Counted from the stretch's first letter, positions 46,475-55,909 are shown. The stretch is DNA of 64,000 bases from Oleiphilus messinensis (GCF_002162375.1 NZ_CP021425.1:2229501-2293500), one strand, 5' to 3'. The notes: generated by a model not told the origin, from the letters alone. Program-made: numbers and translations.

Positions 46475-46880
46475 TGGGGTGCGGTTATTGTCAATTCGTC
46501 CGCACTAAAATAATGCAAATCATTGTAAAAGTGGCTTGAAACATGGTTTGATTCAAATTTCAAGTCCCAAATGCCCCAAAAATAGGAGTTTCCTCACAAA
46601 TTGCACGCTTTTAATGCGGTCATACAGTTGTTTATGCGCCATCATATGATGTAACATTGTTTTGGGTTAGTTAAATACAGCTGTGAACCTAAAACGATTG
46701 ATGAAGCCAGTAGGCAGTAGAGTCTGAGAAGTTGGGATTGTTTGAGGCCAGTCTTTACATCAGTTACTAGAATTGATGGTTTGTTCGCCAGAGCGTGTTC
46801 GATTATAAAGACCAGCCAAGTTAGGAAGTCGTTGTCCCACAGCCGCAGGCACTCGATTGACTTTCAGCAGGGGAATGAAT
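46475..46880. other. Intergenic region upstream of the hydrolase-monooxygenase-esterase cluster
   Basis: About 400 bases with no coding frame of any conviction. A plausible promoter TTGCAC-N16-TACAGT occurs at 46601-46628, about 250 nt before the next gene. The sequence is otherwise AT-rich with no repeat or stable hairpin I could pick out. Confidence 0.4.
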
Positions 46881-47756
46881 ATGACTGCACAAGCAACAAC
46901 ATGGCGTACACCAGAGAACGTGACGATTAAACCTCAACGCATGGGGTTTAAATTTGAACAGGATAAATTACCACGTAATTGGTTGTATGATAACGCGTTT
47001 TTGACGACCTGGATGGAGTCCCTGTCTATCCTGTTCCCGGAAGGGGAGCAATTCTTTGTTGATTCTGTCCGAGCCTACCGAGATCAGGTTACAGATAAAG
47101 ACATTCAGAAAGAAATTTCCGGTTTTATTGGCCAGGAAGCCATGCACTCCCTTGAGCATGTGTCTTTGAACAGTTTTCTGGACGAGAAAGGTTTACCCGC
47201 TGCAGAGCTGGAGAAATTGGTTAAGTCGCTTCTCGGGTTTGGCAAAAAGGTATTGCCCAAGAAAGACCAGCTGGCGATTACAACGGCCCTGGAACACATT
47301 ACCGCAATGATGGCGGATTTGATTCTTGAAGAAGAGTCGGCCGATCATAGAGACAACATGCACGAACACATGCGAAACGTCTGGATGTGGCATGCGATCG
47401 AAGAAACAGAACACAAAGGGGTTACTTACGATCTCTACTACCATGTTGGTGGTAATTATGCCCATCGCTGTTTTTACATGCTGGTTGCAACAGCCGGACT
47501 GGCGATTGTTTCAAACTACTATCATTTCCGAATGCTTAAGGCGAGTGGCAATCTGTTTAATTTCAAAGATATGTTCTTTGGAGCCCGTAAACTCTATGGG
47601 TTCAAAGGATATGTCACACGTTTGATTCCTATCTGGTTCACGTACTTCAAACCTGGTTTCCACCCCTGGGATCACGACAACAGTGGTCTGATCGAAAAGT
47701 GGAAAGACCAAATTCTTAAATCTGCGGATCCCAAATACCTGAAAAAGGCACATTAA
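46881..47756 (+). CDS. Metal-dependent hydrolase (COG3687 type)
   Basis: The product of about 291 residues belongs to the ferritin-like/metal-dependent hydrolase group, with metal-binding Glu and His motifs GFIGQEAMHSLEHVSLN, ITAMMADLILEEESADHRDN and MWHAIEETEHKGVTYDLYY. ATG 46881 is selected because AGGGGA lies 6 nt upstream. The next two genes, a monooxygenase and an esterase, run in the same direction, so the three may act together in lipid or hydrocarbon turnover. The substrate is unknown. Confidence 0.75.
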   Translation: MTAQATTWRTPENVTIKPQRMGFKFEQDKLPRNWLYDNAFLTTWMESLSILFPEGEQFFVDSVRAYRDQVTDKDIQKEISGFIGQEAMHSLEHVSLNSFLDEKGLPAAELEKLVKSLLGFGKKVLPKKDQLAITTALEHITAMMADLILEEESADHRDNMHEHMRNVWMWHAIEETEHKGVTYDLYYHVGGNYAHRCFYMLVATAGLAIVSNYYHFRMLKASGNLFNFKDMFFGARKLYGFKGYVTRLIPIWFTYFKPGFHPWDHDNSGLIEKWKDQILKSADPKYLKKAH

Positions 47757-47855
47757 TTCCGGGTCTGTTATTTCCTGCCAAGTCTATTCCTCTGCCATTG
47801 GATCCGGTCGGGGGATACTTGTGCCTGAAGAAAGTCGTAAATATTGAGGTTAGGT

Positions 47856-49385
47856 ATGTCAAAAACTGATTATAAAGTGATTATTGTTGGAACCGGATTC
47901 GCAGGTCTGGGTATGGGAATCAAGCTCAAGGAAGCAGGCTACGATGATTTCCTGATACTGGAGCGCGCCAGTGAGGTTGGTGGAACCTGGCGTGATAACC
48001 ACTACCCTGGCTGTGCATGTGACGTTCCGTCTCACTTGTATTCATTCTCGTTCGAGCAAAACCCGGACTGGTCCCGTCGGTATGCAAGCTGGAGTGAAAT
48101 TGGTCAGTATCTCCGGGATACCACGCAAAAATACGGTTTGTATCCCCATATCCAGTTTAATGCGGCGATGAAAAGTGCACGGTACGATGAAGCCAATGGG
48201 ATCTGGACTGTTGATACTGGCGAGACAACCTATACCGCACAAATCGTAGTGTCTGCTGTCGGGCCGCTTAGTAATGCCGCCTATCCCAATGTTAAGGGCT
48301 TGAACAAGTTCAAAGGAAAAACGTTCCACTCAGCCGATTGGGATCACGATTATGATCTGAAAGGCAAAAAGGTCGCGGTTATCGGAACTGGCGCCAGTGC
48401 AATTCAGTTTGTGCCGGAGGTGGCTAAAGTAGCGGGTGAAATGACATTGTTTCAACGTACGCCACCGTGGGTTATTCCGAAGCCTGATTGGGAAATCTCT
48501 GGTCTGTCCAAAAAACTGTACCGACATATGCCATTCGTACGTCAGGCAAATCGCGCTATGATTTACTGGACCCAGGAAGTCATGCTGCCGCTGTTTCTGC
48601 ACTCTGACTCCAAATTAGGATCGTTCGGTGAAGCGTTGAGCAAGGCCTATATCCGCAAGAGTATTCGAGACCCTGAAACCCGAGCCAAAGTCACTCCAGA
48701 CTACAAAATTGGATGTAAACGCCTTCTGTTGTCCAACAATTATTTCCAGGCATTGGATAAAGACCATGTAAATGTTGTTACCGATGGTATTGCAGAAGTT
48801 ACTGCAAAAGGGATTAAGACCAATTCTGGTGAAGAGGTTAATGTCGACGCGATTATTTATGGTACTGGCTTCAAGGTCAGTGAGCCGATGATGGGGATCG
48901 ATGTTGTGGGTCGAGGTGGCCGAAATCTCAATGAGGTCTGGCAGAAGAATGGTTTCGAGAGCTACCTTGGCACATCAATGTCCGGTTTCCCGAACTTCTA
49001 CACACTGGCGGGTACTAATACCGGTATTGGGCACACTTCACTGGTATTCATGATCGAAGCCCAGATTACGTATTTGATGCAGTTGATCCAAAAAATGGAT
49101 CATTTGCAGGTGAAGAGTATCGATTTGCAAGAGTCGGTTCAGAATGATTTCAACCGTGAAATTCAGGCAAAAATGGACGGTACGGTATGGACCTCCGGCT
49201 GCAACAGCTGGTACCTGGCGGATACGGGTAAGAACTTCACAATCTGGCCGGACTATACGTTCCGTTTCTGGCGTCGTACCCGGGAGTTCGATTTGGCATG
49301 TTATGATGTTGAGTACTGTGATGCAGAGGTTGAAAGCGGTACACAGAAAGAGACCGTAGCACAAGCGTCTTTGGCGTCAGCCTGA
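47856..49385 (+). CDS. Flavin-containing Baeyer-Villiger-type monooxygenase
   Basis: The protein of about 509 residues has the FAD-binding GTGFAGLGMG at the N-terminus, the Baeyer-Villiger fingerprint FKGKTFHSADWDHD (F-x-G-x-x-x-H-x-x-x-W), and an NADPH-binding VIGTGASAIQFVPEV in the middle. Such enzymes turn ketones into esters; related enzymes (AlmA-type) also oxidise long alkanes. An HSL esterase follows 115 nt downstream, a frequent pairing that would hydrolyse the ester formed. ATG 47856 follows GAGGTTAGGT. Substrate not determined. Confidence 0.88.
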   Translation: MSKTDYKVIIVGTGFAGLGMGIKLKEAGYDDFLILERASEVGGTWRDNHYPGCACDVPSHLYSFSFEQNPDWSRRYASWSEIGQYLRDTTQKYGLYPHIQFNAAMKSARYDEANGIWTVDTGETTYTAQIVVSAVGPLSNAAYPNVKGLNKFKGKTFHSADWDHDYDLKGKKVAVIGTGASAIQFVPEVAKVAGEMTLFQRTPPWVIPKPDWEISGLSKKLYRHMPFVRQANRAMIYWTQEVMLPLFLHSDSKLGSFGEALSKAYIRKSIRDPETRAKVTPDYKIGCKRLLLSNNYFQALDKDHVNVVTDGIAEVTAKGIKTNSGEEVNVDAIIYGTGFKVSEPMMGIDVVGRGGRNLNEVWQKNGFESYLGTSMSGFPNFYTLAGTNTGIGHTSLVFMIEAQITYLMQLIQKMDHLQVKSIDLQESVQNDFNREIQAKMDGTVWTSGCNSWYLADTGKNFTIWPDYTFRFWRRTREFDLACYDVEYCDAEVESGTQKETVAQASLASA

Positions 49386-49500
49386 TCAATATTCGAATAT
49401 ACACGCCTGGTGTACCAGGCGCGCAAATAAAAACTAGCGTTGTGTCTCAGTGGCCATAAGGGAGCGTCCCGGAGACGAATAATCAATTGGAGGAATTATC

Positions 49501-50463
49501 GTGGCAAGCGTATCTGCACGATTAACACAATTAGGTTGTCGAATGGTTGTAAAGCGGGATTACGATTCCGTTGAGAGTTTAACCCGTCACTTGCGTCGGG
49601 TCTTTAATCATACCCCTGTACCCACAATTCTGCCCTACGGTGTGCGTTTGAAGCACTTATCCATTGGCGGCTTGAAAGGTGAGCGCGTCAGTGTGCGTGA
49701 TGCTGAAAACACAGTGCTGTACATCCACGGTGGTGGTTTTGTTGCGGGGGTCACTCGGACTTACCATAATCTGGCTGGACAGCTAGCCTCTCAATTGAAT
49801 GCGTCAGTCTATTTGCCGTCTTATCGCTTGGCCCCTGAACATCCATATCCGGCAGGGCTTGAAGACATTGTCTCGGCTTATCAATGGTTATTGGATAAAG
49901 GGACTAATCCCTCACGCTTGGTGGTTGCAGGTGACTCCGCTGGTGGCGGCATTACCCTGGCTTTGCTGATGAAATTGCGCGATATGGGTCTACCGTTACC
50001 GAAGGCCGCAGTCACCTTGTCTCCTGCGGCGGATGCGCGTGGTGTGGCAGAGAGTATTGAAGGCAATCATGCGACCGATGCTCTCTTGTCTGCCAGCCTG
50101 ATTCATTATGCGGCGGAGGCGTTGTTGCCGGGGATGGATCGTATGCATCCTTATGCGTCTCCGGCACTGGCCGATTTCACCGGAATGCCGCCACTCTTTA
50201 TCACAGTAGATGAAGAAGAATGTCTACGGGATGATGCCCATCTGGTTGCGCGTCGTGCACGGGAAGCGGGCTGTGAAGTGAAATTGATCTCACGCAAAGG
50301 GATGTTTCATGTCTGGCCTATTTTTACGCCATTTTTGCCTGAAGCGCGGCGTGATATTCGGCGCATAGTGAAGTTTTTGCAAGAGCAAGGACTAACCGTT
50401 AGTAACCGGCCACGAATCATTGAACCGAAGCTGGTTCCATTCATGGCGAATTCTCAAGGTTAA
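49501..50463 (+). CDS. Alpha/beta hydrolase, HSL-family esterase of the monooxygenase cluster
   Basis: The 320-residue protein has the oxyanion motif YIHGGGFVAGVTRTY, the nucleophile AGDSAGGGITLAL (about residue 146), an acid region VDEEECLRDDAH and the C-terminal His in GMFHVWPIF. The GTG start is preceded by GGAGG at 7 nt. It shares the family with the esterase at 29061 but sits behind a Baeyer-Villiger-type monooxygenase, so a role in cleaving the resulting esters is likely. A terminator follows. Confidence 0.87.
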   Translation: MASVSARLTQLGCRMVVKRDYDSVESLTRHLRRVFNHTPVPTILPYGVRLKHLSIGGLKGERVSVRDAENTVLYIHGGGFVAGVTRTYHNLAGQLASQLNASVYLPSYRLAPEHPYPAGLEDIVSAYQWLLDKGTNPSRLVVAGDSAGGGITLALLMKLRDMGLPLPKAAVTLSPAADARGVAESIEGNHATDALLSASLIHYAAEALLPGMDRMHPYASPALADFTGMPPLFITVDEEECLRDDAHLVARRAREAGCEVKLISRKGMFHVWPIFTPFLPEARRDIRRIVKFLQEQGLTVSNRPRIIEPKLVPFMANSQG

Positions 50464-50583
50464 GAACAAAAGCGTTATTGCTGGCGTCGTATTGGCTTCA
50501 ATTCGACGCAGAAACGAGCACTCTCATTGCAGGAAGTACGGTATTTGGTGCACCGGAAGTCCCTAATTCTGCAATGGACCCCA

Positions 50584-50609
50584 AGCCCCTGTTTATCAGG
50601 GGCTTTTTT
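50584..50609 (+). terminator. Strong Rho-independent terminator
   Basis: AGCCCCTG-TTTAT-CAGGGGCT is a perfect 8-bp hairpin followed by six T. It lies about 120 nt after the esterase gene and ends that cluster. Confidence 0.85.
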
Positions 50610-50828
50610 GGTTCTGATATCGAAGTATGTAAATTGTTCTATAATGTATGGTGAAAAAATGATCAATTGTTCATGGTGTACTGAACTATACTTGTTGTAT
50701 CGCCATGAAAGTTCCACTTGACGAGTGAATTGATGGTCGGATTTTTAGAAGTTCCTGAAGTATTGGTTACTAAGGGTAAGGGTAAGGTAGCGTTGCCTGG
50801 GGGCTCTTTTGGTTTGAGGAATGTTTGA

Positions 50829-51284
50829 GTGAAGAGTGGAAAAGTATTACTCGTAGAGGATAACCCGGATGAGGAAGAACTGGCCCGAATTGCATTTCGT
50901 CGTGCGGGTCTTGATTCCGATGATGTTGTTGTCGCCCATGATGGACAGGAGGCGGTTGATTATTTATTTGGTTCAGGGGCATTTTCTGGGCGGGATGTTT
51001 CGCAAACACCAAAAGTCGTTTTTCTGGATATCAATATGCCCAAAATGAATGGTTTGGAAGTGCTTAAACGGATCAAATCCAACGAAGCGACGGCCTTGAT
51101 TCCAACTGTAATTTTAACCTCATCGGATGAATTGTCTGACCAGATTAGTGGTTACCGGTTTGGTGCCAACAGTTACGTGCGTAAGGCACTGGATTTTAAA
51201 GAGTTTATTGAGAATATAATTTTAATGCGCCATTACTGGATTGATGTTAATTGCACGCCGACCGAAAAGTCATCACGCCCATGA
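50829..51284 (+). CDS. Single-domain response regulator (Rcp1-like)
   Basis: The 151-residue protein is a stand-alone CheY-like receiver with LLVEDNPDEEEL, the phospho-acceptor in VVFLDINMPKMNG, the Thr/Ser switch LTSS and a C-terminal Lys in VRKALDFKEF. This type, with a long loop (about residues 48-60) and no output domain, usually works with phytochrome-like or other histidine kinases encoded nearby or elsewhere. No kinase gene is adjacent. GTG start; the preceding sequence GGAAT is weak as a ribosome site. Confidence 0.85.
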   Translation: MKSGKVLLVEDNPDEEELARIAFRRAGLDSDDVVVAHDGQEAVDYLFGSGAFSGRDVSQTPKVVFLDINMPKMNGLEVLKRIKSNEATALIPTVILTSSDELSDQISGYRFGANSYVRKALDFKEFIENIILMRHYWIDVNCTPTEKSSRP

Positions 51285-51317
51285 GTGGGTCAATAACCCC
51301 AAAATGAGGATGTTATT

Positions 51318-51551
51318 ATGGATACATCAAATCACACAATGAATACGCTTTTTGCGCAGTTGGGTTTAAGTTCGGACTCTGGCTCGATTCAGCAGTTCAT
51401 TCAGTTTCATACCCCCATTCCCGCCCATATTGGTCTATCTGAAGCCGATTTCTGGACGCCTTCACAGGCAAATTTTTTGCGAGAAGCGCTGAGTGATGAT
51501 TCCGATTGGGCGGAAATCGTGGATGAATTAAACGCTCAATTGCGGCATTGA
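51318..51551 (+). CDS. DUF2789 family protein
   Basis: A 77-residue protein with the conserved layout of DUF2789 (MNTLFAQLGLSSD, FIQFHTPIP, LSEADFWTPSQANFLREAL, then DDSDWAEIVDELN). The family is common in gammaproteobacteria and its function is unknown. The ATG follows AATGAGGATG. It lies 33 nt behind the response-regulator gene and may be co-transcribed with it. Confidence 0.85.
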   Translation: MDTSNHTMNTLFAQLGLSSDSGSIQQFIQFHTPIPAHIGLSEADFWTPSQANFLREALSDDSDWAEIVDELNAQLRH

Positions 51552-51798
51552 TTCGTTAATTCGAGTCTCGCTTTCCTGGTCTACTTGCTGCGACCCACTT
51601 GAGCCACAGAGATGAAGAGCACTCTTGTCAAATGGGCTTGTATAGCAATGCTGAGTTTTTCTCGTGAGTGGCATTCGTGGCGGGCAGCCGGTTACCGATG
51701 CCAGTGAGAGTCGTATTCGTGCACTCTGGAGCCAACATTCTGCCCTACAGTCGAATCGGAATTCATGAGAGTATCAGCGACACGAAGTTCGGAGTGTA

Positions 51799-52563
51799 TC
51801 ACATCAGATCGATACCGCATTCAAGGTCTTCGAACCAGGCCAGGAACTGAGCAATATGGGGTTTGCCGAAGATCGGTTTGCCGTGTTGCGGAACGATTTT
51901 TTCAATATCCAGTTTGCGCACTGTATTTACCCACTTTCGACATGCAACATTTGACGCCATATAACGCTTGTGAAAGCCTGCCATTAAAGGAATATGCTCT
52001 TGCATATTGGTGACCGGCTCGTGGTCTTCTCCGGGTGTCATTGCTGCGCCAACATCACCCGAGAATAAGATCTTGCTCACAGGATCGTAGAAATGGAAAT
52101 TACCCACAGAATGTAAAAAATGGGCTGGAATGGCTTTAATATGTGACTGGCCCAGCTTTACCTGAGCCCCTTCATCTGGCAGCTCCACTAATCTATTGAC
52201 GAGACCTTTGTTCATGTTTCCAGAAACAAAGCTTGATACAAGGTGAGGGAGAAACCGAGCCCATAATCGCGAAGTCACGACTTTGCAATCAGTGTGCATT
52301 AACCACCGGGGCAAAGAGGTAATAATATCCGGATCCTGGTGTGAGGCAAAAACGTACCGCAGTGCCTTCAAGGAAATATGTTTCGAGAGTTCGATTGACA
52401 ACGGGGTATAGGTTAACTCACCGCCTGGATCAAACAACGCCGCTTCTCCGTGATTGACGATAACCAGTTGATTGCTCGGTATGCCTTCTCCTTCAACTAA
52501 TCCAGTCAGAAAAAGGCAGATGTGCCCATCTTCCTCAAATAATTTAACGATTTTTTGACTCAA
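51799..52563 (-). CDS. MBL-fold protein with oxygen-binding di-iron domain
   Basis: The protein is a metallo-beta-lactamase-fold domain whose metal motif is the altered ASHQDPDIITSLPRWL in place of HxHxDH, typical of the FprA-like di-iron group (ODP) that binds oxygen or reduces O2/NO. Further ligands are likely in IPAHFLHSVGNFHFYD, FSGDVGAAM and VPQHGKPIF. The start is TTG 52563: AAGGAG lies 7 nt upstream, and the ATG at 52638 would add 25 unrelated residues. No flavodoxin domain is attached, so electron partners are separate. Confidence 0.82.
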   Translation of the reverse strand: MSQKIVKLFEEDGHICLFLTGLVEGEGIPSNQLVIVNHGEAALFDPGGELTYTPLSIELSKHISLKALRYVFASHQDPDIITSLPRWLMHTDCKVVTSRLWARFLPHLVSSFVSGNMNKGLVNRLVELPDEGAQVKLGQSHIKAIPAHFLHSVGNFHFYDPVSKILFSGDVGAAMTPGEDHEPVTNMQEHIPLMAGFHKRYMASNVACRKWVNTVRKLDIEKIVPQHGKPIFGKPHIAQFLAWFEDLECGIDLM

Positions 52564-52888
52564 TTTTATGCTCCTTAACGACTCAGCCCCAGCTGAAATG
52601 GAGGATAACGGCAATTTATGCCATCGGGGCGAGCGCATTTTATGTTGTGATCCCTAATTGACGTGATGACACAAGTCAACCAAAGCCGGATTAGCAAGGG
52701 GCTTGGTCCCTTAAGTATAGGCCGCTCCATGGTTATAAATGGTGTTGAGGGGATGCTTTTTCGTTGCGTCGTAAAAATGTAAAAATACCTTTGGTATATT
52801 ATTGATCAGACTGGTGAAGGAGCCCGTGATATTTCGACGGCGTAGACTTTTGTCACCACGAGAGTCGTTGATTTGAAGGAAATTTAAC

Positions 52889-53776
52889 ATGAAGGACGTG
52901 CTGGACCTTTCTCAGGTCAAACATGTGGTTTTTGCAGGTGGTGGAAATCGTTGTTTTTGGCAAGCAGGGTTCTGGTCTGTCGCAGCGGAGCCGTTGAATC
53001 TTAAATTGGACTCTGTTGTGTCAGTGAGTGCCGGTGCAGCTATTTCCTGTGTTGCGCTGGCGGGTAAAATCGAACAAACCCTGGATGTCGTCAAGAAAGC
53101 AACCGGAAGTAACATACGTAACATTCGCTGGGAAAATTTGTTTCGTAAGGGCAAGCGTCTTTTTCCCCATGATGAAATGTATAGAGAAATGTTACGCGAA
53201 GTACTGGATGACTCCGCACTGGCGCGAATCAAATTAGGCCCGGCCAATCGAATTCACCTGGCTCGACACCCCCGTTGGCTTACTCCGCGTATGGCAATCA
53301 TGTTGGGGATGTGTCTGTATCAACTGGAGAAGTCACTCAGGCACCCCGTACATCCATCTGCAGGGAAGTTTTTAGGTTTCAAGTCCGAATTTGTGGATGC
53401 TAAAAACTGTACGAGTACCGAGAATCTGGCAGAGCTTATCCTATCTTCATCCTGTACGCCTCCCGTTACGCAGCTAATGCGTTGGGGGAATCGTTTATCG
53501 CTGGATGGTGGATTGGTTGATAATGTACCTGTGCATGGCGTAGACATGCCGGTGATACCGTACGATCTCGGAGCGCCACCGAATGTGCTGGTGTTATTGA
53601 CCCGTTGTTACCGAAACTTACCACAGGGAGGAGGGCGATTATACTTACAGCCTTCAGAGCGTTTACCGGTTTCCTGCTGGGATTATACTAACCCAGCCCG
53701 AATCCAGGCGGCTTTCGATCTTGGTCGACGTGATGCCGAACGCGTGCTGAAAAGAACAGTAATCGCTGCCTTCTAG
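52889..53776 (+). CDS. Patatin-like phospholipase
   Basis: The 295-residue protein has the patatin oxyanion loop VVFAGGGNRCFWQAGF, a nucleophile in SVSAG (Ser47; the usual G-x-S-x-G has Ser instead of the first Gly) and the catalytic Asp in LSLDGGLVDNVPV (Asp206 of DGG). It probably hydrolyses acyl lipids. No signal peptide is present. The ATG follows AAGGAAAT. It is a single gene, and the spacer after it contains a possible small RNA. Confidence 0.85.
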   Translation: MKDVLDLSQVKHVVFAGGGNRCFWQAGFWSVAAEPLNLKLDSVVSVSAGAAISCVALAGKIEQTLDVVKKATGSNIRNIRWENLFRKGKRLFPHDEMYREMLREVLDDSALARIKLGPANRIHLARHPRWLTPRMAIMLGMCLYQLEKSLRHPVHPSAGKFLGFKSEFVDAKNCTSTENLAELILSSSCTPPVTQLMRWGNRLSLDGGLVDNVPVHGVDMPVIPYDLGAPPNVLVLLTRCYRNLPQGGGRLYLQPSERLPVSCWDYTNPARIQAAFDLGRRDAERVLKRTVIAAF

Positions 53777-53842
53777 GTTCAAGTACCCGAGTAAAAATTG
53801 AAAGTGAGACCCTTTTTGCACTATTTTGCAATTGATTGTTTG

Positions 53843-54005
53843 CAATTTGTACGGAAAAAAGATACAAATTGTAACGTGAAGAGCGAGATGGTAACACTTG
53901 GCCTCCCCGGTTGAGTTCATGCTCAAGATTTGGCTCCGGTGTTGGCATCTCTCAGAATTCATATCCTCCAGATTTATTCACCCGCCCTAGAGCGGGTTTT
54001 TTTTG
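53843..54005 (+). ncRNA. Candidate small RNA with a terminator
   Basis: A perfect 9-bp inverted repeat CAATTTGTA / TACAAATTG with an 11-nt spacer lies at 53843-53871, partly overlapping a possible -10 (GATACAAAT). About 110 nt later comes a terminator, CCCGCCCTAGAGCGGG followed by eight T (53981-54005). No coding frame or gene end matches this terminator. The stretch between could be a regulated small RNA, but the terminator could also just end patatin read-through. Confidence 0.35.
53980..54005 (+). terminator. Rho-independent terminator
   Basis: A CCCGC / GCGGG stem around CCTAGA-like loop bases is followed by TTTTTTTT, on the plus strand. It lies between the patatin gene and the convergent AsmA-like gene. 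Confidence 0.8.
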
Positions 54006-54009
54006 TCCG

Positions 54010-54786
54010 TTATTCTGCGTTATTGAGTTTGTCGAGCAAACTGCGCATGCCTTCTCCCGCTTTTTCAGACAGCTTTTCAATGGCTTTTTGTTTTACTTTC
54101 TCAACTTGTTCGGCCTTTGCTTTTGCTGTCAGTTGTTGTAATACCGCTTCACTGATTGCATTACCGAGCTGTTCTGGTGGCAAGCCATTTTTGCCACCAA
54201 TTTGGGTAACTTCAAAGGTTGCGAGGGTTTCGTTATATTGCTTACCGCCCACTGCTGTCAGATCCAAGGCCAGTTGCGTGTCCTTGATCAAAATTTTATT
54301 GATTGTAATGCGAATGGGGTCGCCAGAATCCGCAGCTGGTGTATCTGCCTCTTCTGGTGATTGAGAACTGGGCTCTGATCTATCCTGATTTTGTTTCACC
54401 GCGGTGAGGAGCGTATTGAGGTTATTCTGACCGGCTGCATTCAATTCAAACAATGTTGCCAGCGAGTCAATATAGATCTCCTCAATGACGATGGGCATCG
54501 TGAGTAAATCTTCAGTGCCGATGTCAAGGCGGATAGTTTGAAAGCCGAGCGCGGTCGTGTCCGAAAAACCCTTCGGATTAGAAACTTTGAAGCCGTGAAT
54601 TTCACCTTTACCTTCACTAATATCGATTGTAACTGCACTGACCTCGACATTCGTGTTCAATGCTTTGCTTCCCTGAATGCTGATCTGTTCTTGCACGACT
54701 GAGCTGAGCGAATGCGTGATAAAGTAAAACAGTCCGGCCATTCCAAGAATGACGACGGTTAGAAAAGAAAAGAGAAATTTTTTCAT
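54010..54786 (-). CDS. AsmA-like periplasmic protein
   Basis: The 258-residue protein has an N-terminal membrane anchor (FLFSFLTVVILGMAGLFYFI) and beta-rich AsmA/DUF748-type repeats (ISIQGSKALNTNVEVSAVTI, then GEIHGFKVSNPKGF, and IVIEEIYIDSLATLFELN). A Gln/Ser/Glu-rich linker sits at about 132-155. The C-terminus is helical with many Lys and Glu. Members of the group are thought to help lipid trafficking or outer-membrane assembly. Here it is short and stands alone. Confidence 0.7.
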   Translation of the reverse strand: MKKFLFSFLTVVILGMAGLFYFITHSLSSVVQEQISIQGSKALNTNVEVSAVTIDISEGKGEIHGFKVSNPKGFSDTTALGFQTIRLDIGTEDLLTMPIVIEEIYIDSLATLFELNAAGQNNLNTLLTAVKQNQDRSEPSSQSPEEADTPAADSGDPIRITINKILIKDTQLALDLTAVGGKQYNETLATFEVTQIGGKNGLPPEQLGNAISEAVLQQLTAKAKAEQVEKVKQKAIEKLSEKAGEGMRSLLDKLNNAE

Positions 54787-54814
54787 GATGTTTATTGTCC
54801 TGATGGTGTACCAC

Positions 54815-55828
54815 TTACACAGTGATAATCAGTTTCCCGGGGTACGAGCCTGCCTCCCCGGCTTGATGTGCCTTGGTTATCTCTTCGAGAGCGAATCGTT
54901 GACCAATAACCGGTTTTATATGGCCGGCGGTAATCAAATCATTGATCACCGATAAGTCACTTGCAGAAGGGTGAACCCAGGCACAGGTTTGATGCTGGTG
55001 CTGTCCGAAGATTTGATATATGGGTGTTAACATGGATCCAATCAGACTGGATACGTTGGGAACGTTAGCGATAAATGTTCCCCGTTTCTGTAAAACAGGG
55101 CGGCATTGCTTGAAGGTGAAGCTGCCCGCAATGTCGTAAATGATATCGTAAGCGCCCTGGCGGATCACCTCATCCATAAAATCGTTTCGATGATAATCGA
55201 TACACTGCTGCGCCCCCAGGCTCTGAACCAGTGTGTGGTGTCGTTCGGAGCAGATCGCGGTAATTTTGGCCTGGTAGGCTTTCGCCATTTGAACCGCGAA
55301 GGTTCCGACCCCGCCGGATGCACCATTTACCAGTACGTTAAGATTTTGTTTGCCATCTGCGCTTTTTTCTCTGAGCAGTTTGCCCAATGATTGCATCACT
55401 GTCAGTGCGGCAAGTGGTGTGGCGGCTGCCTGCTCAAAACTGTAGACATCGGGAATGGTGACCAGGGTATCTTCACGGCTTAAAGCGAGGGATGCATAAG
55501 CGCCGGGCTTGGCGAAACCATTCCAGGAAGGCTTCAGGGATTGGTCAACCATACCGTACACTCGATCTCCGATTTTAAGGCGCTTTACGCTTTTGCCCAC
55601 CGCAGTTACAACTCCAGCGATGTCCTGCCCCAGAACCAAGGGAAAGCGTTGGGGGTGGATGTAACGCAGCTGTCCTGATCGTATTTTCCAGTCCAGAGGG
55701 TTGATGCTGGCGGCTTTGACTTCAACGAGTACCTGATTGTCTATGGGAGTGAGGGTCGGAAGATGGGTCGTGATTTCGAAACACTCGGCAGAACCATAGT
55801 GTCGGATAACGGCAGCCCTGTTTGTCAT
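54815..55828 (-). CDS. Zinc-independent MDR-type NADPH oxidoreductase (quinone-reductase-like)
   Basis: The 337-residue protein has a GroES-like N-terminal domain (VEVKAASINPLDWKIRSGQL, GQDIAGVV) and a Rossmann fold with VNGASGGVGTFAVQMAKAY. Zinc-binding Cys/His residues of alcohol dehydrogenases are missing, so it is a quinone-reductase/enone-reductase-like member that uses NADPH. The ATG is preceded by AAAGGA at 8 nt. It runs in the same direction as the upstream ygiQ-like gene, with an inverted repeat between the two that may be an operator. Confidence 0.85.
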   Translation of the reverse strand: MTNRAAVIRHYGSAECFEITTHLPTLTPIDNQVLVEVKAASINPLDWKIRSGQLRYIHPQRFPLVLGQDIAGVVTAVGKSVKRLKIGDRVYGMVDQSLKPSWNGFAKPGAYASLALSREDTLVTIPDVYSFEQAAATPLAALTVMQSLGKLLREKSADGKQNLNVLVNGASGGVGTFAVQMAKAYQAKITAICSERHHTLVQSLGAQQCIDYHRNDFMDEVIRQGAYDIIYDIAGSFTFKQCRPVLQKRGTFIANVPNVSSLIGSMLTPIYQIFGQHQHQTCAWVHPSASDLSVINDLITAGHIKPVIGQRFALEEITKAHQAGEAGSYPGKLIITV

Positions 55829-55865
55829 TGTGATCAGTCCTTTTAATCATGGCAATGCAATGGCA

Positions 55866-55889
55866 GCCATCATACAACAGTATGATGGC
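55866..55889. promoter_or_regulatory. Perfect 10-bp inverted repeat upstream of the oxidoreductase gene
   Basis: GCCATCATAC-AACA-GTATGATGGC lies 38-61 nt before the start of the MDR gene and after the ygiQ-like stop codon. No T run follows on the minus strand, so an operator is more likely than a terminator. Confidence 0.5.
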
Positions 55890-55909
55890 GAATTAACAGG
55901 AGATTACAA

